Shown here piece after piece: positions 27,019 through 36,893 of a DNA stretch of 64,000 nucleotides. The stretch's first letter is position 1; each line of letters opens with the position of its first letter. A program made the translations under genes and the position numbers. This stretch comes from Candidatus Azobacteroides pseudotrichonymphae (GTDB taxonomy: Bacteria > Bacteroidota > Bacteroidia > Bacteroidales > Azobacteroidaceae). The notes beneath the pieces were generated by a model that searched no databases, was not told where the DNA came from, and was given only the letters and a program-made list of their open reading frames with translations. The stretch is taken from the NCBI GenBank assembly GCA_002091395.1, contig AP017913.1, forward strand, positions 60,520-124,519, given 5' to 3'.

Positions 27019-27091
<73 letters not shown>

Positions 27092-27099
27092 CTCGTTAT

Positions 27100-27144
27100 A
27101 AACTATAAAAACAAATAAGATAAGATTATTTGTTTTTATAGTTT
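27100..27144 (+). terminator. Perfect 19 bp hairpin directly after tRNA-Phe
   Basis: Arms 27100-27118 and 27126-27144, 7 nt loop gataaga. It starts 9 bp after the tRNA discriminator base, the expected place for a terminator. The 3' arm contains a T5 run. Confidence 0.7.
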
Positions 27145-27221
27145 AAATAGAAAACATACACTTACATTTCAATGTAATGATATTTAGAAATTTAAACTAG
27201 CAATTAGTATCAATATTTTTG

Positions 27222-27270
27222 AAATATATTAGTATGTTTTTTTTTCAAAAAAAAACATACTAATATATTT
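27222..27270. repeat. Perfect palindrome with 24 bp arms
   Basis: Arms 27222-27245 and 27247-27270 around a single C. The centre is T9-C-A9. The longest perfect palindrome found in the window; no ORF overlaps it. It could extrude as a cruciform or form a long hairpin in RNA from either strand. Confidence 0.8.
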
Positions 27271-27729
27271 ATTTGCATAAATATTAAAGGTTAATATTTT
27301 TTGGATTGTTGAACTACTTTATACAAGAATTACGTATTTAATAATACGTAATAGTGTTAAACTAAGTTATGAAATATATAAATTTTGATTTAGTATTTTT
27401 TAATTATGTATGATCCACATAGATTTAACATGTGCTATATATTAAATAATTTCGTATAAAAATTTCATTTTGTTGATTTGTACATTTTATTAAAAATAAT
27501 GTTATGTTAGTTATTCATACAATTTTTTGACTTAAAGTCAAATATTTACTTGTAAGCATAATATTTAACATTAAGTATTAATTTTTTTAATTTTTTGTAC
27601 ACTGAATTACAATTCAAATTTTATTTATGATGATAATATTTTTGTTTGCTTATAAATCTATGTATAAAATTTGGTTGTATTTATATACATAGTTGAATGT
27701 ATTTATGGAAAATCAAAATTTTAATATAA

Positions 27730-27954
27730 ATGAAAAAACTAGTATTATTTACATTTATTTTTCATAACCTGCTTTTTCAATATTATCCTAAACACTGTAA
27801 GTCTATACTGGATCAATTTATGTGCCAAAACAAGCAATTATCAATGTATATGCATAAAGAAGAACAAATACTATTATTTGATGGAAAAGAATTAATAAGA
27901 TCAGTTTTTTCTAATATTGTTATATACGCTAAATGCAGAAATTTATGTGAATGA
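27730..27954 (+). CDS. Small hypothetical protein with signal-peptide-like N-terminus
   Basis: 74 codons from an ATG. The first 17 residues (MKKLVLFTFIFHNLLFQ) look like a secretion signal: two lysines then a hydrophobic run. The remainder is Cys-rich for this genome (four Cys) and unrecognised. It lies in a gene-poor, decaying region beside frameshifted ORFs, so it may be a remnant of a longer secreted protein or a chance ORF. Confidence 0.3.
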   Translation: MKKLVLFTFIFHNLLFQYYPKHCKSILDQFMCQNKQLSMYMHKEEQILLFDGKELIRSVFSNIVIYAKCRNLCE

Positions 27955-28077
27955 TGTTGTATTGTTTCAACTTTTCATTATTATTGGCGAATAAACTTGT
28001 ATTGTAATATTATTATTGTTTGTATATTATACACAATAGTAATGATTATGAACGAATTTTGTTTCAAATATTAGTAA

Positions 28078-28251
28078 GATATTACATTACTAATAATCTA
28101 CAATTCCATTGTAAATGGAATTGTAGATTACACTGTGTATACTTTATTAAAAAATGATCTAGACAAATTTGTAGAAAAATTTAAATTTATTTTAGGATAT
28201 AAAATATCACAGTCAATCATAATGGAACTAGTGCTAGAGAAGTCCACATAA
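28078..28251 (+). pseudogene. Possible gene remnant without a start codon
   Basis: An open frame of 57 codons ending TAA at 28249-28251 with no usable start codon. Its second half (residues like NDLDKFVEKFKFILGYKIS) looks protein-like. A perfect 17 bp hairpin lies inside its first half, which argues against simple coding. Weak; not recognised. Confidence 0.2.
28094..28130. repeat. Perfect 17 bp inverted repeat
   Basis: Arms 28094-28110 and 28114-28130 with loop gta. Less A/T-homopolymeric than the others (core ctacaattcc). 140 bp after the small ORF at 27730-27954. Possible terminator or cruciform. Confidence 0.6.
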
Positions 28252-28367
28252 AAGAATAAATAAATATTTGTGTACCATGTTACTATAATATAGAGTATTC
28301 ATTATTTATTTATCATAAATAAAGTCATAGTTATTTATACTTAGATACGATAATATCTTTCTACTTT

Positions 28368-28391
28368 TTATTATTATTATTATTATTATTA
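28368..28391. repeat. TTA microsatellite, 8 units
   Basis: Eight tandem TTA units, followed by a partly mirrored cataatcataataataat stretch to about 28411. It covers the 3' end of the frameshifted ORF at 28389-28675 and supplies its stop codons. Confidence 0.8.
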
Positions 28392-28675
28392 TTCATAATC
28401 ATAATAATAATCTTCGTTATTGTTAATTATTTGCTCATTTTCTAATGAATATTTTTTTGGATGAATTAATAAAATCATTATCCACGATATTCCTATTAAC
28501 CACAAAATTGTTTCTTTAATGTATGTATGTTTTTTTTTTTTAGTATACGATAGTATACTGGATTTGTTGGGTATATTTTTGTTTTGTTAATAGAGCTATC
28601 TTGAATTATAAATTTATTTTCTCCTTTAGCAGGAATTGCTAAATATATAAATATTGTTATGATTAATAATTTCAT
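28389..28675 (-). pseudogene. Frameshifted small membrane protein gene (slip at A12 tract)
   Basis: From the ATG at 28675 the frame encodes a signal-peptide-like start (MKLLIITIFIYLAIPAKGEN), then runs into a 12-base A tract (28530-28541 on the + strand as T12). In the as-read frame translation stops soon after. One extra A (or two fewer) joins it to a frame with a clear transmembrane segment (ILWLIGISWIMILLI) ending at TAA 28389-28391, about 95 residues in total. So it is either a pseudogene or a gene whose product depends on polymerase slippage. Family not recognised. Confidence 0.5.
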
Positions 28676-28800
28676 TTTTCAAACTTTAAGAATTATACAC
28701 AATATATATTGATTTTTCAACTTTTTAAAAATTTTCTTGCATTTCTAAATTTTCATCTTTGCATGTGTACACATTTGGTTTATCCAATACAAATATTTTA

Positions 28801-29426
28801 TTATATCCAATATTTTTTTGCAAATGGTTCTATTACATCTATCCAAGCAGACATACATGTGAGCAATCCTCTCCATTGAAACATTTCATCTCTATTTGTT
28901 ATTGGAGCACAATACCTTTTCCCATTTTGCCACAAAGCAAACCAGTATTTTATTTTTACACGATTCCCAAATGGTGGATAATTTTTATTCAAAAAAAACA
29001 AATGAGCAAAACAGGCCTTAAAAGAACCAATAGATTTTTGTAGTATACATATATGGATATCTAGATGCAAAATTTGGACAATCATAAAATTCTTTCCAGT
29101 AGCTATCATCCGGACATATATATTGATCTGGTGTCCACCCCGTTTTCCATTTGTTATAAGCTTTTTTTAAATCATCAAATGTATAGCTCCTTTTAGGATT
29201 TTTTTCTAAAAAAATCTTTCTCTAAATGAACATGTTTTAATATGAAAAATTTGAATTCTTTAGGTGTCCAAGCACTTTCTGCACAAAGTCTAACCCAAAA
29301 ATCAGGCGAAATAGTTCTATCATTATCAAAATAATAAACTTTTGAACATAAAGTATAATTAATATCACTATTGCAAGAAAAGAAAAAAATTGTGCATGAA
29401 ATAATCAAATAAAATATTTTTATCAT
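28801..29426 (-). pseudogene. Frameshifted lipoprotein gene, two frame changes at A runs
   Basis: From the ATG at 29426 it begins with a lipoprotein signal (IISCTIFFFSC). The first frame stops at 29193. The reading continues in a second frame from an A7 run (29199-29205), and then in a third from an A5 run (29035-29039). Deleting one A at each restores one frame of about 208 residues, rich in aromatic residues (KWKTGWTPDQY, VKIKYWFALWQNGKRY, CMSAWIDVIEPF), ending at TAA 28801. The protein-like composition across all three frames supports a recently broken secreted protein. I do not recognise the family. Confidence 0.6.
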
Positions 29427-29901
29427 TCTTTATTTTAAATTATAATATGTATAATAATACTAATGAATTAGTAAATTTTAGTGTAGGCTTTAAACAAGCA
29501 AAATGTTTTATTAAAGTACATATAATAAACATTTAAAGTATATTAATTTAATTATAATAATACACTTTATTAAGTGTACTAAAGATAGTTTTTGGAAACT
29601 CAATTATGAAATAGTAAATTTTTACTATTTCATGACAACTATATGAAGTTGTAAATTTTTATAAAAAATAAAAATATTTAATAAAATTATTATTTCTCAA
29701 GAAATACATTGTTTTTACGAAAAAAGATATTTATTTCTGATATTTGTACAAAAAATCATGGTACTTGGTGCGATTCTTATTTTAATTTCTTACTATGTTT
29801 ACACTTTTTACAAAAGTATTATGCAATAGTGTTTTAATAGTAAAAACTAATAAGAACGATATAGATAAAATTGTTTTAAAACAAAAAATTATTAACAATT
29901 T
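29427..29901. other. Spacer upstream of murG
   Basis: 475 bp, AT-rich, no convincing gene. Contains a perfect 13 bp inverted repeat at 29606-29633. Promoters for murG-murC (+) and the broken lipoprotein gene (-) should lie here; no confident match. Confidence 0.5.
29606..29633. repeat. Perfect 13 bp inverted repeat
   Basis: Arms 29606-29618 and 29621-29633 with a 2 nt loop. Between the start of the broken lipoprotein gene and murG, so upstream of genes on both sides. Confidence 0.5.
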
Positions 29902-30975
29902 ATGAAAATTATTATTACTGGTGGAGGTACTGGTGGGCATATTTTTTCTGCAATATCTATTGCCAATGCATTGAAATGTAGATATCCAGATACTGAAATA
30001 TTGTTTGTTGGGGCAAAAAATCGTATGGAAATGCATTATGTTCCTGTTGCTGGTTATAAAATTGTTGGATTACCTATCTTAGGATTTAATCGTAAAAATT
30101 TATTTCAGAATATTTTTGTGTTGTGGAGATTATTTAATAGTCTTATTCTTGCTCGTAAAATAATTGAAGATTTTAATCCAAATGTTGCTATCGGTGTAGG
30201 AGGATATGCAAGTGCTCCAATATTGCAAGTTTCTGCTAAAAAAAATATTCCAATTCTGATTCAGGAACAAAATTCTTTTGCAGGGATGACAAATAAATTC
30301 TTAGCTAAGAAAGCAAAAAGAATTTGTGTTGCTTACGATGGGATGGAAAGATTCTTTCCGAAAGAGAAGATTGTACTTACAGGGAATCCTATTCGTCAAA
30401 ATTTGTTAATTACTGATATAAAAAAAAATGAAGGTTATGTCCATTTTAAACTAGATCATCGAAAAAAAACTGTTTTAATATTAGGTGGAAGTTCAGGGTC
30501 TAAAACTATTAATGAAAGTATCATTTCGTCGATAAAAGCAATAGAAAAATGTGATTTTCAACTAATATGGCAATATGGTCAATATTTATTTTCTAGTATT
30601 GATACTATACCTCGTAATATTTGTTTTACAAGATTTATTTTTCGTATGGATTTGGCGTATTCAATTGCTGATTTAGTTGTTTCACGTGCTGGAGCAGGAA
30701 CTATATCTGAGTTGTGTTTGTTGGGTAAACCAACTATTTTTGTACCGTCACCTAATGTTACAAAAAATCATCAACTTAAGAATGCCAAAGTATTGTTGCA
30801 AAAAGATGCTGCTGTCGTAGTTCTTGATAAAGAAGCTATTAAAAAATTAATTCCAAAAGTATTTGAATTAATTAAAAACAGTGACAAATTACATTTTTTA
30901 AGTAAAAATATTTTAAAAATGGCTTTATTTGATTCAGCAAATAAAATTGTAGATGAAATAATAGATATAATTTAA
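29902..30975 (+). CDS. murG: Lipid II synthase MurG (UDP-GlcNAc transferase)
   Basis: Adds GlcNAc to lipid I at the inner membrane, forming lipid II for peptidoglycan. 357 residues. GGGTGGHIF near the N-terminus, GVGGYASAPIL, QEQNSFAGMTNK, ILGGSSGSKTIN and the donor-site SRAGAGTISEL are all present. Together with murC 25 bp downstream it keeps part of the division/cell-wall cluster order; ftsQ-ftsA-ftsZ do not follow here. Confidence 0.97.
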   Translation: MKIIITGGGTGGHIFSAISIANALKCRYPDTEILFVGAKNRMEMHYVPVAGYKIVGLPILGFNRKNLFQNIFVLWRLFNSLILARKIIEDFNPNVAIGVGGYASAPILQVSAKKNIPILIQEQNSFAGMTNKFLAKKAKRICVAYDGMERFFPKEKIVLTGNPIRQNLLITDIKKNEGYVHFKLDHRKKTVLILGGSSGSKTINESIISSIKAIEKCDFQLIWQYGQYLFSSIDTIPRNICFTRFIFRMDLAYSIADLVVSRAGAGTISELCLLGKPTIFVPSPNVTKNHQLKNAKVLLQKDAAVVVLDKEAIKKLIPKVFELIKNSDKLHFLSKNILKMALFDSANKIVDEIIDII

Positions 30976-31000
30976 TCTTAATTAGCAAGTTTATTTTTAT

Positions 31001-32422
31001 ATGTACAATAATTGTGATAATATTTATTTTATTGGAGCAGGTGGTATTGGAATGAGTAGTTTAGTACAATACTTTCTTATTAATGGGAAAAATGTTTCTG
31101 GGTATGATAAAGTAGAATCTGTTATTACTCGCAAATTAAACAATTTAGGAGCTTTGATTCACTACATTGAAAATGTAGATTTAATACCAGAATTTTTTAA
31201 AAATAAGGAAAATACATTAGTAGTAGTTACTCCTGCAATTCCATATAATAATTTAGAATTTGTATATTTTCGGGAGCATGGATTTAATATTTTAAAACGG
31301 GCACAACTTTTAGGTGAAATAACAAAAACTAAAAAATTGATATGTGTATCTGGTTCTCATGGCAAAACTACTATTTCTTCTATGATTGCTCATTTTTTAA
31401 ATGAGTCAAAAATAGGTTGTAGCGCATTTTTAGGTGGCATACCAAAGAATTATGATAACAATTTATTATTATCAAATAAAAGCAATTTAACTGTTATTGA
31501 AGCTGATGAATATGATTATTCTTTTCATAACTTCTCTCCTTTCATGGCCGTAATCAGCTCTATAGATGTAGATCATTTAGATGTTTATAATACGGAAGAA
31601 AATTATGTGAAATCTTTCAAAAATTTTGCTTCTTTAATTCGTGAAGATGGAGTACTTCTAATAGAAGAAAGAATAAATATTACGTTCAACAACTTACAAA
31701 AAAATGTAAAAATTTATCGTTATGGTAGAAGTTTCGATGAAAATAGTCAATGTAATAATAAACCTGATTTTTATGCACAAAATGTGCGAATATATGGTAA
31801 AAAAATTCAATTTGATTTTGTAGTACCAAAAGGTATTATAAAAAATATTCAAATGAGTCCTCCGATAGAGATTAATATTATTAATGGTATTGCTGCTTTA
31901 GCAATCGGATGGCTTAATGGTGTAACTAATAAAGAGTTAAAGCAGTCTATGATGTCTTTTGTTGGTGTTAAAAGGCGCTTTGATTTTCATATTAAAACTG
32001 ATAGGTTAATCCTTATAGATGATTATGCTCACCATCCTTATGAATTAAAATCTTCTATTATTTCAGTACGGGCATTGTATCCTGACAGAAAATTAACAGT
32101 TATTTTTCAACCACATTTATATTCTAGAACTAAAAATTTTTATAAAGAATTTGCTCTTTCGTTGTCTTTAGCAGATGAAGTAATTTTACTTCCGATTTAT
32201 CCTGCAAGGGAAAAGCCAATCCGTAATGTTTCTTCTAAAATGATATTAGATTTATTAACAATTTCTCAAAAACAATTGGTTCAATTTAGTGAATTGTTAC
32301 GTTTCGTTTCAAAACAAAATGTAGACGTAGTATTAGTTGTAGGGGCTGGTGATGTTGAATTGTTGATAGAGCCATTAAAGACATTACTAATTAATAGATA
32401 TAATTTTTGTTTTAAAGCATAA
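31001..32422 (+). CDS. murC: UDP-N-acetylmuramate--L-alanine ligase
   Basis: First amino-acid ligase of the peptidoglycan stem peptide. 473 residues. N-terminal GAGGIGMSSL, ATP loop SGSHGKTTISS, EADEYDYSF, DVDHLDVY and DDYAHHPYEL mark the Mur ligase family and MurC in particular. Probable operon with murG (25 bp gap). Confidence 0.97.
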   Translation: MYNNCDNIYFIGAGGIGMSSLVQYFLINGKNVSGYDKVESVITRKLNNLGALIHYIENVDLIPEFFKNKENTLVVVTPAIPYNNLEFVYFREHGFNILKRAQLLGEITKTKKLICVSGSHGKTTISSMIAHFLNESKIGCSAFLGGIPKNYDNNLLLSNKSNLTVIEADEYDYSFHNFSPFMAVISSIDVDHLDVYNTEENYVKSFKNFASLIREDGVLLIEERINITFNNLQKNVKIYRYGRSFDENSQCNNKPDFYAQNVRIYGKKIQFDFVVPKGIIKNIQMSPPIEINIINGIAALAIGWLNGVTNKELKQSMMSFVGVKRRFDFHIKTDRLILIDDYAHHPYELKSSIISVRALYPDRKLTVIFQPHLYSRTKNFYKEFALSLSLADEVILLPIYPAREKPIRNVSSKMILDLLTISQKQLVQFSELLRFVSKQNVDVVLVVGAGDVELLIEPLKTLLINRYNFCFKA

Positions 32423-32786
32423 AGTTTTTGTTGACAATTTTTATTTAGTTTTTATTTTTACTGAAAATATTTTTAAATAAAACTTGTTAGCTATTATTAT
32501 GTAGTTTACAATAAAAATGTTAGTTATTTTATATGTAAAAATTCATAAATATTTTAGTAAAATTGTTATTTTATAATGGCTAGTGTAAGGATCCATTATA
32601 AATACGGTTATTAATAAAGTTTTATCAAAAAATTTTGAATTGTAGTAATGTATTAAGTGAGTACTAATAGCTTTTTGAACTGACTGTATATTTTATATTA
32701 TGTAGAAACTTATATAATTGTATAATAAAATTTTATCTTGCTGGAGAGTGTTTAGATTTAGATGATTTGTTTAAATGTATTTTGAA
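32423..32786. other. Spacer murC-efp with 10 bp hairpin
   Basis: About 360 bp, no gene. A perfect 10 bp inverted repeat (32570-32579 / 32593-32602, 13 nt loop) is a possible murC terminator. The rest should contain the efp promoter; no clear consensus seen. Confidence 0.5.
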
Positions 32787-33350
32787 ATGGAAACCACAGC
32801 TGATTTTAAAAATGGCATGTGTATCGATTTAGAAGGCCATTACTACTATATAGTAGAGTTTTTGCATGTAAAACCTGGAAAAGGTCCAGCTTTTGTACGT
32901 ACGAAACTTAAAAATGTAACTACTGGTAGAGTAATTGAAAAAACGTTCAATGCTGGAATAAAAATAAATAAAGTGAGAATAGAACGTCATAATTATCAGT
33001 TCCTTTATGAGGATAATATGATTTATAATTTCATGCATATGAAAACATTTGATCAAGTATTTATTGCAAAAAATAGTATTGTTGGTGTGGATTTTTTGAA
33101 AGAAGGTGGTACTGTCGAAGTTATTGTTCATGCAAATTCTGGGACTGTTTTGTTTGCAGAACTTCCTTCTCATGTTATTTTGACAGTTACACGTACAGAA
33201 TTAGGTGTAAAAGGTAATACAGCTACTAGTGCCACTAAATCTGCAATAGTAGAAACTGGTGCTATAATACGTGTTCCTTTGTTTATTACTGAAGGAGACA
33301 AAATAAAAATAAGTACACGAAACGGGTTTTATACAGAAAGAGTGAAATAA
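32787..33350 (+). CDS. efp: Translation elongation factor P
   Basis: Relieves ribosome stalling at polyproline. 187 residues from ATG 32787 ([13 protein letters not shown]), which fits the family; an in-frame ATG at 32775 would add four residues. The loop [16 protein letters not shown] carries the lysine that is modified in many bacteria. C-terminal OB domains end with [12 protein letters not shown]. Its 3' end is overlapped antisense by the tail of the glycosyltransferase gene (65 bp). Confidence 0.96.
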   Translation: METTADFKNGMCIDLEGHYYYIVEFLHVKPGKGPAFVRTKLKNVTTGRVIEKTFNAGIKINKVRIERHNYQFLYEDNMIYNFMHMKTFDQVFIAKNSIVGVDFLKEGGTVEVIVHANSGTVLFAELPSHVILTVTRTELGVKGNTATSATKSAIVETGAIIRVPLFITEGDKIKISTRNGFYTERVK

Positions 33351-34407
33351 ATTTATTTATTTCATTTATCCAATATTCTTCCGAGTGTTCAACCCAGCTT
33401 TGGAATTTAACATTTTTTTTATACTTAGGAATGTAGTTGATTAGCAAATTAATATCAAAATTGTCTGCTTTTATTCCAGCACCAGCTAGTGAAGCTTCAT
33501 ATGCATTACAATTTTGTTCTATGTGTGTAGGGACCATTAATATTGGTTTCCCAAGATACATAGCTTCACAAACAGATTCAAATCCAGCAGTGGTAATATA
33601 TGCTTTACATTCTGACATGTATTTGATAAACAATTTGTCATTTAGAGTGTGGAAAGTCAGATGATCGTTTATAATTAGTTTTTGTGGTACATTTTTTTTG
33701 TCCCAAAAAAAATGTAAATGTACGTATGGATATTTTTTTTGAGATTTAATGATTTCGTCAGAAAGACTACTATTTATTATATATCCATGTAAATAATTTT
33801 TTTTTTGAGGAATACATTTAAAAATTTCTTCTCGTAGTAAAGGTGGAACGATTATAATACGTGATTCAAGTACATTTTTCTTATTTTCCATTGATATTGC
33901 AAATATCATAGATGATTTTATACAAGTTAGGTGTGTAAAAAATTTTAACAATACTAGTTTGAATTTATTTTCTGGAGGCAAATTGTATTCAGGATGTAGT
34001 ATGGAGTATTGATGTGCTATGCTGATACAAGGTATTTTAAATGAAAATATAGCATAAGACAAACTAATTATTAATTCGTAGAAATTAACAACAATATCTA
34101 CATTTGATTTTATAACTTTATTATATAAAAAATTTATACTTTTGAAGTAAATTGGTATTTTGAACAAATTATAAATTATGCTAAGAAAAACATTTACTTT
34201 TTTATTCCATAAAAAACTTGGACTATTAAAACAGTGGACTGGAATATTCATTTTTTTAGCAAAAAAAAATGGTAACATTGTATGTTTACTTTTACCAACA
34301 AGAACGGCAGTTACTTCATGTCCATTTTTGGTTAAAATATTTTTAAGAGCTATGGATTGTGTTAAGTGCCCGCGTCCTTCTCCCTGAACTACGAATAAGA
34401 ATTTCAT
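33286..34407 (-). CDS. MurG/GT28-like glycosyltransferase
   Basis: 373 residues. N-terminal [17 protein letters not shown] and C-terminal donor-site motif [19 protein letters not shown] with [10 protein letters not shown] are typical of GT-B fold nucleotide-sugar transferases of the type seen in Bacteroidota. Substrate unknown; it could act in glycolipid or surface-polysaccharide synthesis. The last about 20 residues ([17 protein letters not shown] end) are encoded antisense to efp, suggesting the original stop codon was lost and the frame ran on. Not a second murG: it lacks the MurG lipid-I motifs. Confidence 0.85.
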   Translation of the reverse strand: MKFLFVVQGEGRGHLTQSIALKNILTKNGHEVTAVLVGKSKHTMLPFFFAKKMNIPVHCFNSPSFLWNKKVNVFLSIIYNLFKIPIYFKSINFLYNKVIKSNVDIVVNFYELIISLSYAIFSFKIPCISIAHQYSILHPEYNLPPENKFKLVLLKFFTHLTCIKSSMIFAISMENKKNVLESRIIIVPPLLREEIFKCIPQKKNYLHGYIINSSLSDEIIKSQKKYPYVHLHFFWDKKNVPQKLIINDHLTFHTLNDKLFIKYMSECKAYITTAGFESVCEAMYLGKPILMVPTHIEQNCNAYEASLAGAGIKADNFDINLLINYIPKYKKNVKFQSWVEHSEEYWINEINKFISLFLYKTRFVYLFLFCLLQ

Positions 34408-34524
34408 ATTAAAATATTTGAGTTATGTGTTTTTAAAATTAGTGGTTGATTTTTCATGTAAATATTTTGTTTTTAATTTAGAAGATCAGAAGAATAATTT
34501 ATAAGGATAAATGTAATATATATT

Positions 34525-35196
34525 TTGCAAGTGGGTGAAAATGTAAATAAAATTTATTTAAAAATAAGTTTGTATTTAAATAAATTTTTTAGACAAATTT
34601 TTATAATTGCTGTTGCAATTGTTTTAATCGTAATCAGTGGTATTATTTTCTATCATAATTACATTATTAATCAGGAGAAATGTGCCGAAGTTGCTTTATA
34701 TCAATGCCAATGTTACTTTGAAAATCAAGAATGGAAACATGCTTTGTATGGAGATAATATACGAATTGGCTTTTTAGGTATAATAAAAAAGTTCAGAGGG
34801 ACTAAGTCATCTGAACTTGCAAAGGCTTATGCAGGAATTTGTCAATATCAATTAAGTGACTATAGTAAGGCTCTTATAACTTTAGGAAAATTTCATGGAA
34901 AAGACAAATTGTTTGTTGCTCAAATAATTGGAGCCATGGCTGATTGTGAAATTAATTTAGGGAATGTAGAAAAAGGAATTGACCTTTTTCTAAAAGCGTC
35001 TATTAAAGCTAACAATTCATTTTTAAGTCCAATTTATTTAAAAAAGGCTGCTATTGCTTATGAAAGTTTGAAAGATTATAAATCAGCCTTGGATGTTTAT
35101 AGTACTATTTTAAACAAATATCATTATTCTTTAGAATCAACTGTTGCAAAAAAAAATATTGAACGAATAAAAAATAAAATGGCAATCAATTTTTAG
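34525..35196 (+). CDS. Membrane-anchored TPR protein
   Basis: 223 residues. A single transmembrane segment at about 27-47 (FIIAVAIVLIVISGIIFYH) is followed by a helical TPR-like repeat region (AKAYAGICQYQLSDYSKALI, AIAYESLKDYKSALDVY). This layout resembles YfgM-type and other tetratricopeptide scaffolds common in Bacteroidota. No ATG precedes the membrane segment: the frame opens with TTG at 34525, or GTG at 34531. Convergent with the rfbD-like gene. Confidence 0.82.
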   Translation: MQVGENVNKIYLKISLYLNKFFRQIFIIAVAIVLIVISGIIFYHNYIINQEKCAEVALYQCQCYFENQEWKHALYGDNIRIGFLGIIKKFRGTKSSELAKAYAGICQYQLSDYSKALITLGKFHGKDKLFVAQIIGAMADCEINLGNVEKGIDLFLKASIKANNSFLSPIYLKKAAIAYESLKDYKSALDVYSTILNKYHYSLESTVAKKNIERIKNKMAINF

Positions 35197-35234
35197 TATT
35201 AAAATTAAAGATTTTTGTTACGTCGTACATTTTT

Positions 35235-36110
35235 TTACTTTACTAATAAGTTGATGCATTTTTTTAAGCTTGTTTCCCATTCTGGAATTGCAATGCTAAA
35301 AATTTTTTTTATTTTTTGTTTGTTTAAGACGCTATACATTGGACGTTTTGTTTGAATTACATATAGTTCTGTTTTAGTTGGGTAAATATTGCAATTTTTT
35401 TCTTTTGAAAATTTCAATATTTTTTTTGCAAAATCAAATTTAGAAGCGATTCCTTCATTACTATAGTGAAAAATGCCAAAATAAAAACCATTTTTGTTTT
35501 CTAAATAAGAAATTATTATTAAAATAGCGTTCGCTAAATCTGCAGCATAAGTTGGTGTTCCTAATTGATCACAAACAACTTTTAAATGTGATTTTTCTTT
35601 TATTAAATTCAATATTTTTTTTACAAAATTGCATCCATAGACAGAATATAGCCAACTAGTTCGTATAATAATGCTTTCTGGCCGATTTGTCATTAAAATT
35701 ATTTCTCCTTCATGTTTGCTTTTACCATAAATTGATTGTGGGTTAGCAGTGTCTGTTTCTGTATAAGGAGTGTTTTTTAACCCATCAAATACATAATCAG
35801 TAGAAATATGAATAATTTTTGTTTTTTTATCTGTTGATTCCAGTAAATTTTTCACTGTGTCGCGATTAATTGAATAGCACAAACTTATCTCTTTTTCTGC
35901 TTTATCAACTGCAGTGTAGGCAGCGCAGTTAATGATATAATCAACTTTGTTTTTTTTCAAAAATTGGATAATTTTTGTTTTTTTTGTTAAATCTAATGTT
36001 TCTGTATCAGTTGGAATAAACTTAAAATTAAAATATTGTGCTGACAATTGCATCAATTCACTTCCCAATTGTCCTTTTGCTCCTGTGATTAGAATAGTTT
36101 TCGTTTTCAT
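35235..36110 (-). CDS. rfbD: dTDP-4-dehydrorhamnose reductase
   Basis: Last step of dTDP-L-rhamnose synthesis for surface polysaccharide, NAD(P)H-dependent SDR fold. 291 residues. N-terminal ITGAKGQLGSEL, NCAAYTAVDKAE, the YxxxK pair in YGKSKHEGE and RTSWLYS are typical. rfbA, rfbB and rfbC are not in the window. Some RfbD-like proteins act on other deoxysugars. Confidence 0.93.
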   Translation of the reverse strand: MKTKTILITGAKGQLGSELMQLSAQYFNFKFIPTDTETLDLTKKTKIIQFLKKNKVDYIINCAAYTAVDKAEKEISLCYSINRDTVKNLLESTDKKTKIIHISTDYVFDGLKNTPYTETDTANPQSIYGKSKHEGEIILMTNRPESIIIRTSWLYSVYGCNFVKKILNLIKEKSHLKVVCDQLGTPTYAADLANAILIIISYLENKNGFYFGIFHYSNEGIASKFDFAKKILKFSKEKNCNIYPTKTELYVIQTKRPMYSVLNKQKIKKIFSIAIPEWETSLKKCINLLVK

Positions 36111-36893
36111 GATCGAATGTGCATTGATTTTTAATCAAAAAGTACTAAAACTATTTTTGCTTTTGGCAATAATGTTAAACAATTGAATTTAGACATAAAC
36201 GGAATGATAATAATTTTTGATGATAAAATTGACAAAAATCGAGTATAAGTGTATGAAAATGTGTTTTAAATTATTATCGATGATTTAAATCATAATTTAT
36301 TATTGAGTTATTAGATTTTATGTAGATTTTGAGTTTATTTTTAATTTTATGCGTTTTTTATAAACATTGAACCACTTAGTTTCGATTCTAATAACTAAAT
36401 GTTTATCATTTAATGCTTCCAATCTGATAGTGTGCGTTTTTTAAAAATTTATTCAATGACTGTTAGTAAAGCACTTATATTTTTAAAAAATAATAAATCT
36501 TATGTATTAATTATTACTATTGTCTTATAGTATTTTAGAAGTCTTAATACAGTAACAGATAAATTTTCATGGTACGATCCAACATAACATATATTAACGA
36601 AATTGCATATTTTTGATACAATGCTTGTACAAGATTTACTATGAATATGGTTAATTAACCAACAATTGTGTTGCAGATAAAAACTAAAATAATAATCATT
36701 TTATTAGTAATTATTGTACTATTCATTTAGTATAATTTAATTTAAATTCATATATCAAGAAATTTGTAATTTTATCAAATTATTTTTTTGGTACTGTCTA
36801 TATATATACCAGTTTGTAAAAGCATATTATCTAGATTTTATACTATGTCGGCGTCTTTTTTTATTGAAAAATATTGAGTTAGTTTTTATTTCA
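36111..36893. other. Gene-poor spacer
   Basis: 783 bp, about the AT level of other spacers, no ORF worth calling on either strand. Short interrupted inverted repeats near 36361-36405. Nothing else seen. Confidence 0.5.

Larger units (their letters stand above)
27092..27729. other. Gene-poor spacer after tRNA-Phe
   Basis: Apart from two hairpins (27100-27144 and 27222-27270) and a short 7 bp palindrome near 27527-27541, I see no gene. Very AT-rich; probably eroded. Confidence 0.55.

Noticed and set aside
28368..28411. Tandem TTA units considered as a CRISPR or satellite array
   Set aside because: Simple 3-base microsatellite with no spacers; no cas genes in the window.
32829..33173. 114-codon ORF antisense to efp, and similar antisense frames within pdxS-pdxT, dnaJ, dnaK and gapA
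   Set aside because: They are shadows of strongly conserved genes on the other strand with no independent motif.
33286..34407. Considered as a second murG
   Set aside because: Shares the GT-B donor-site layout but lacks the MurG GGGTGGH and QEQN motifs; true murG is at 29902-30975.
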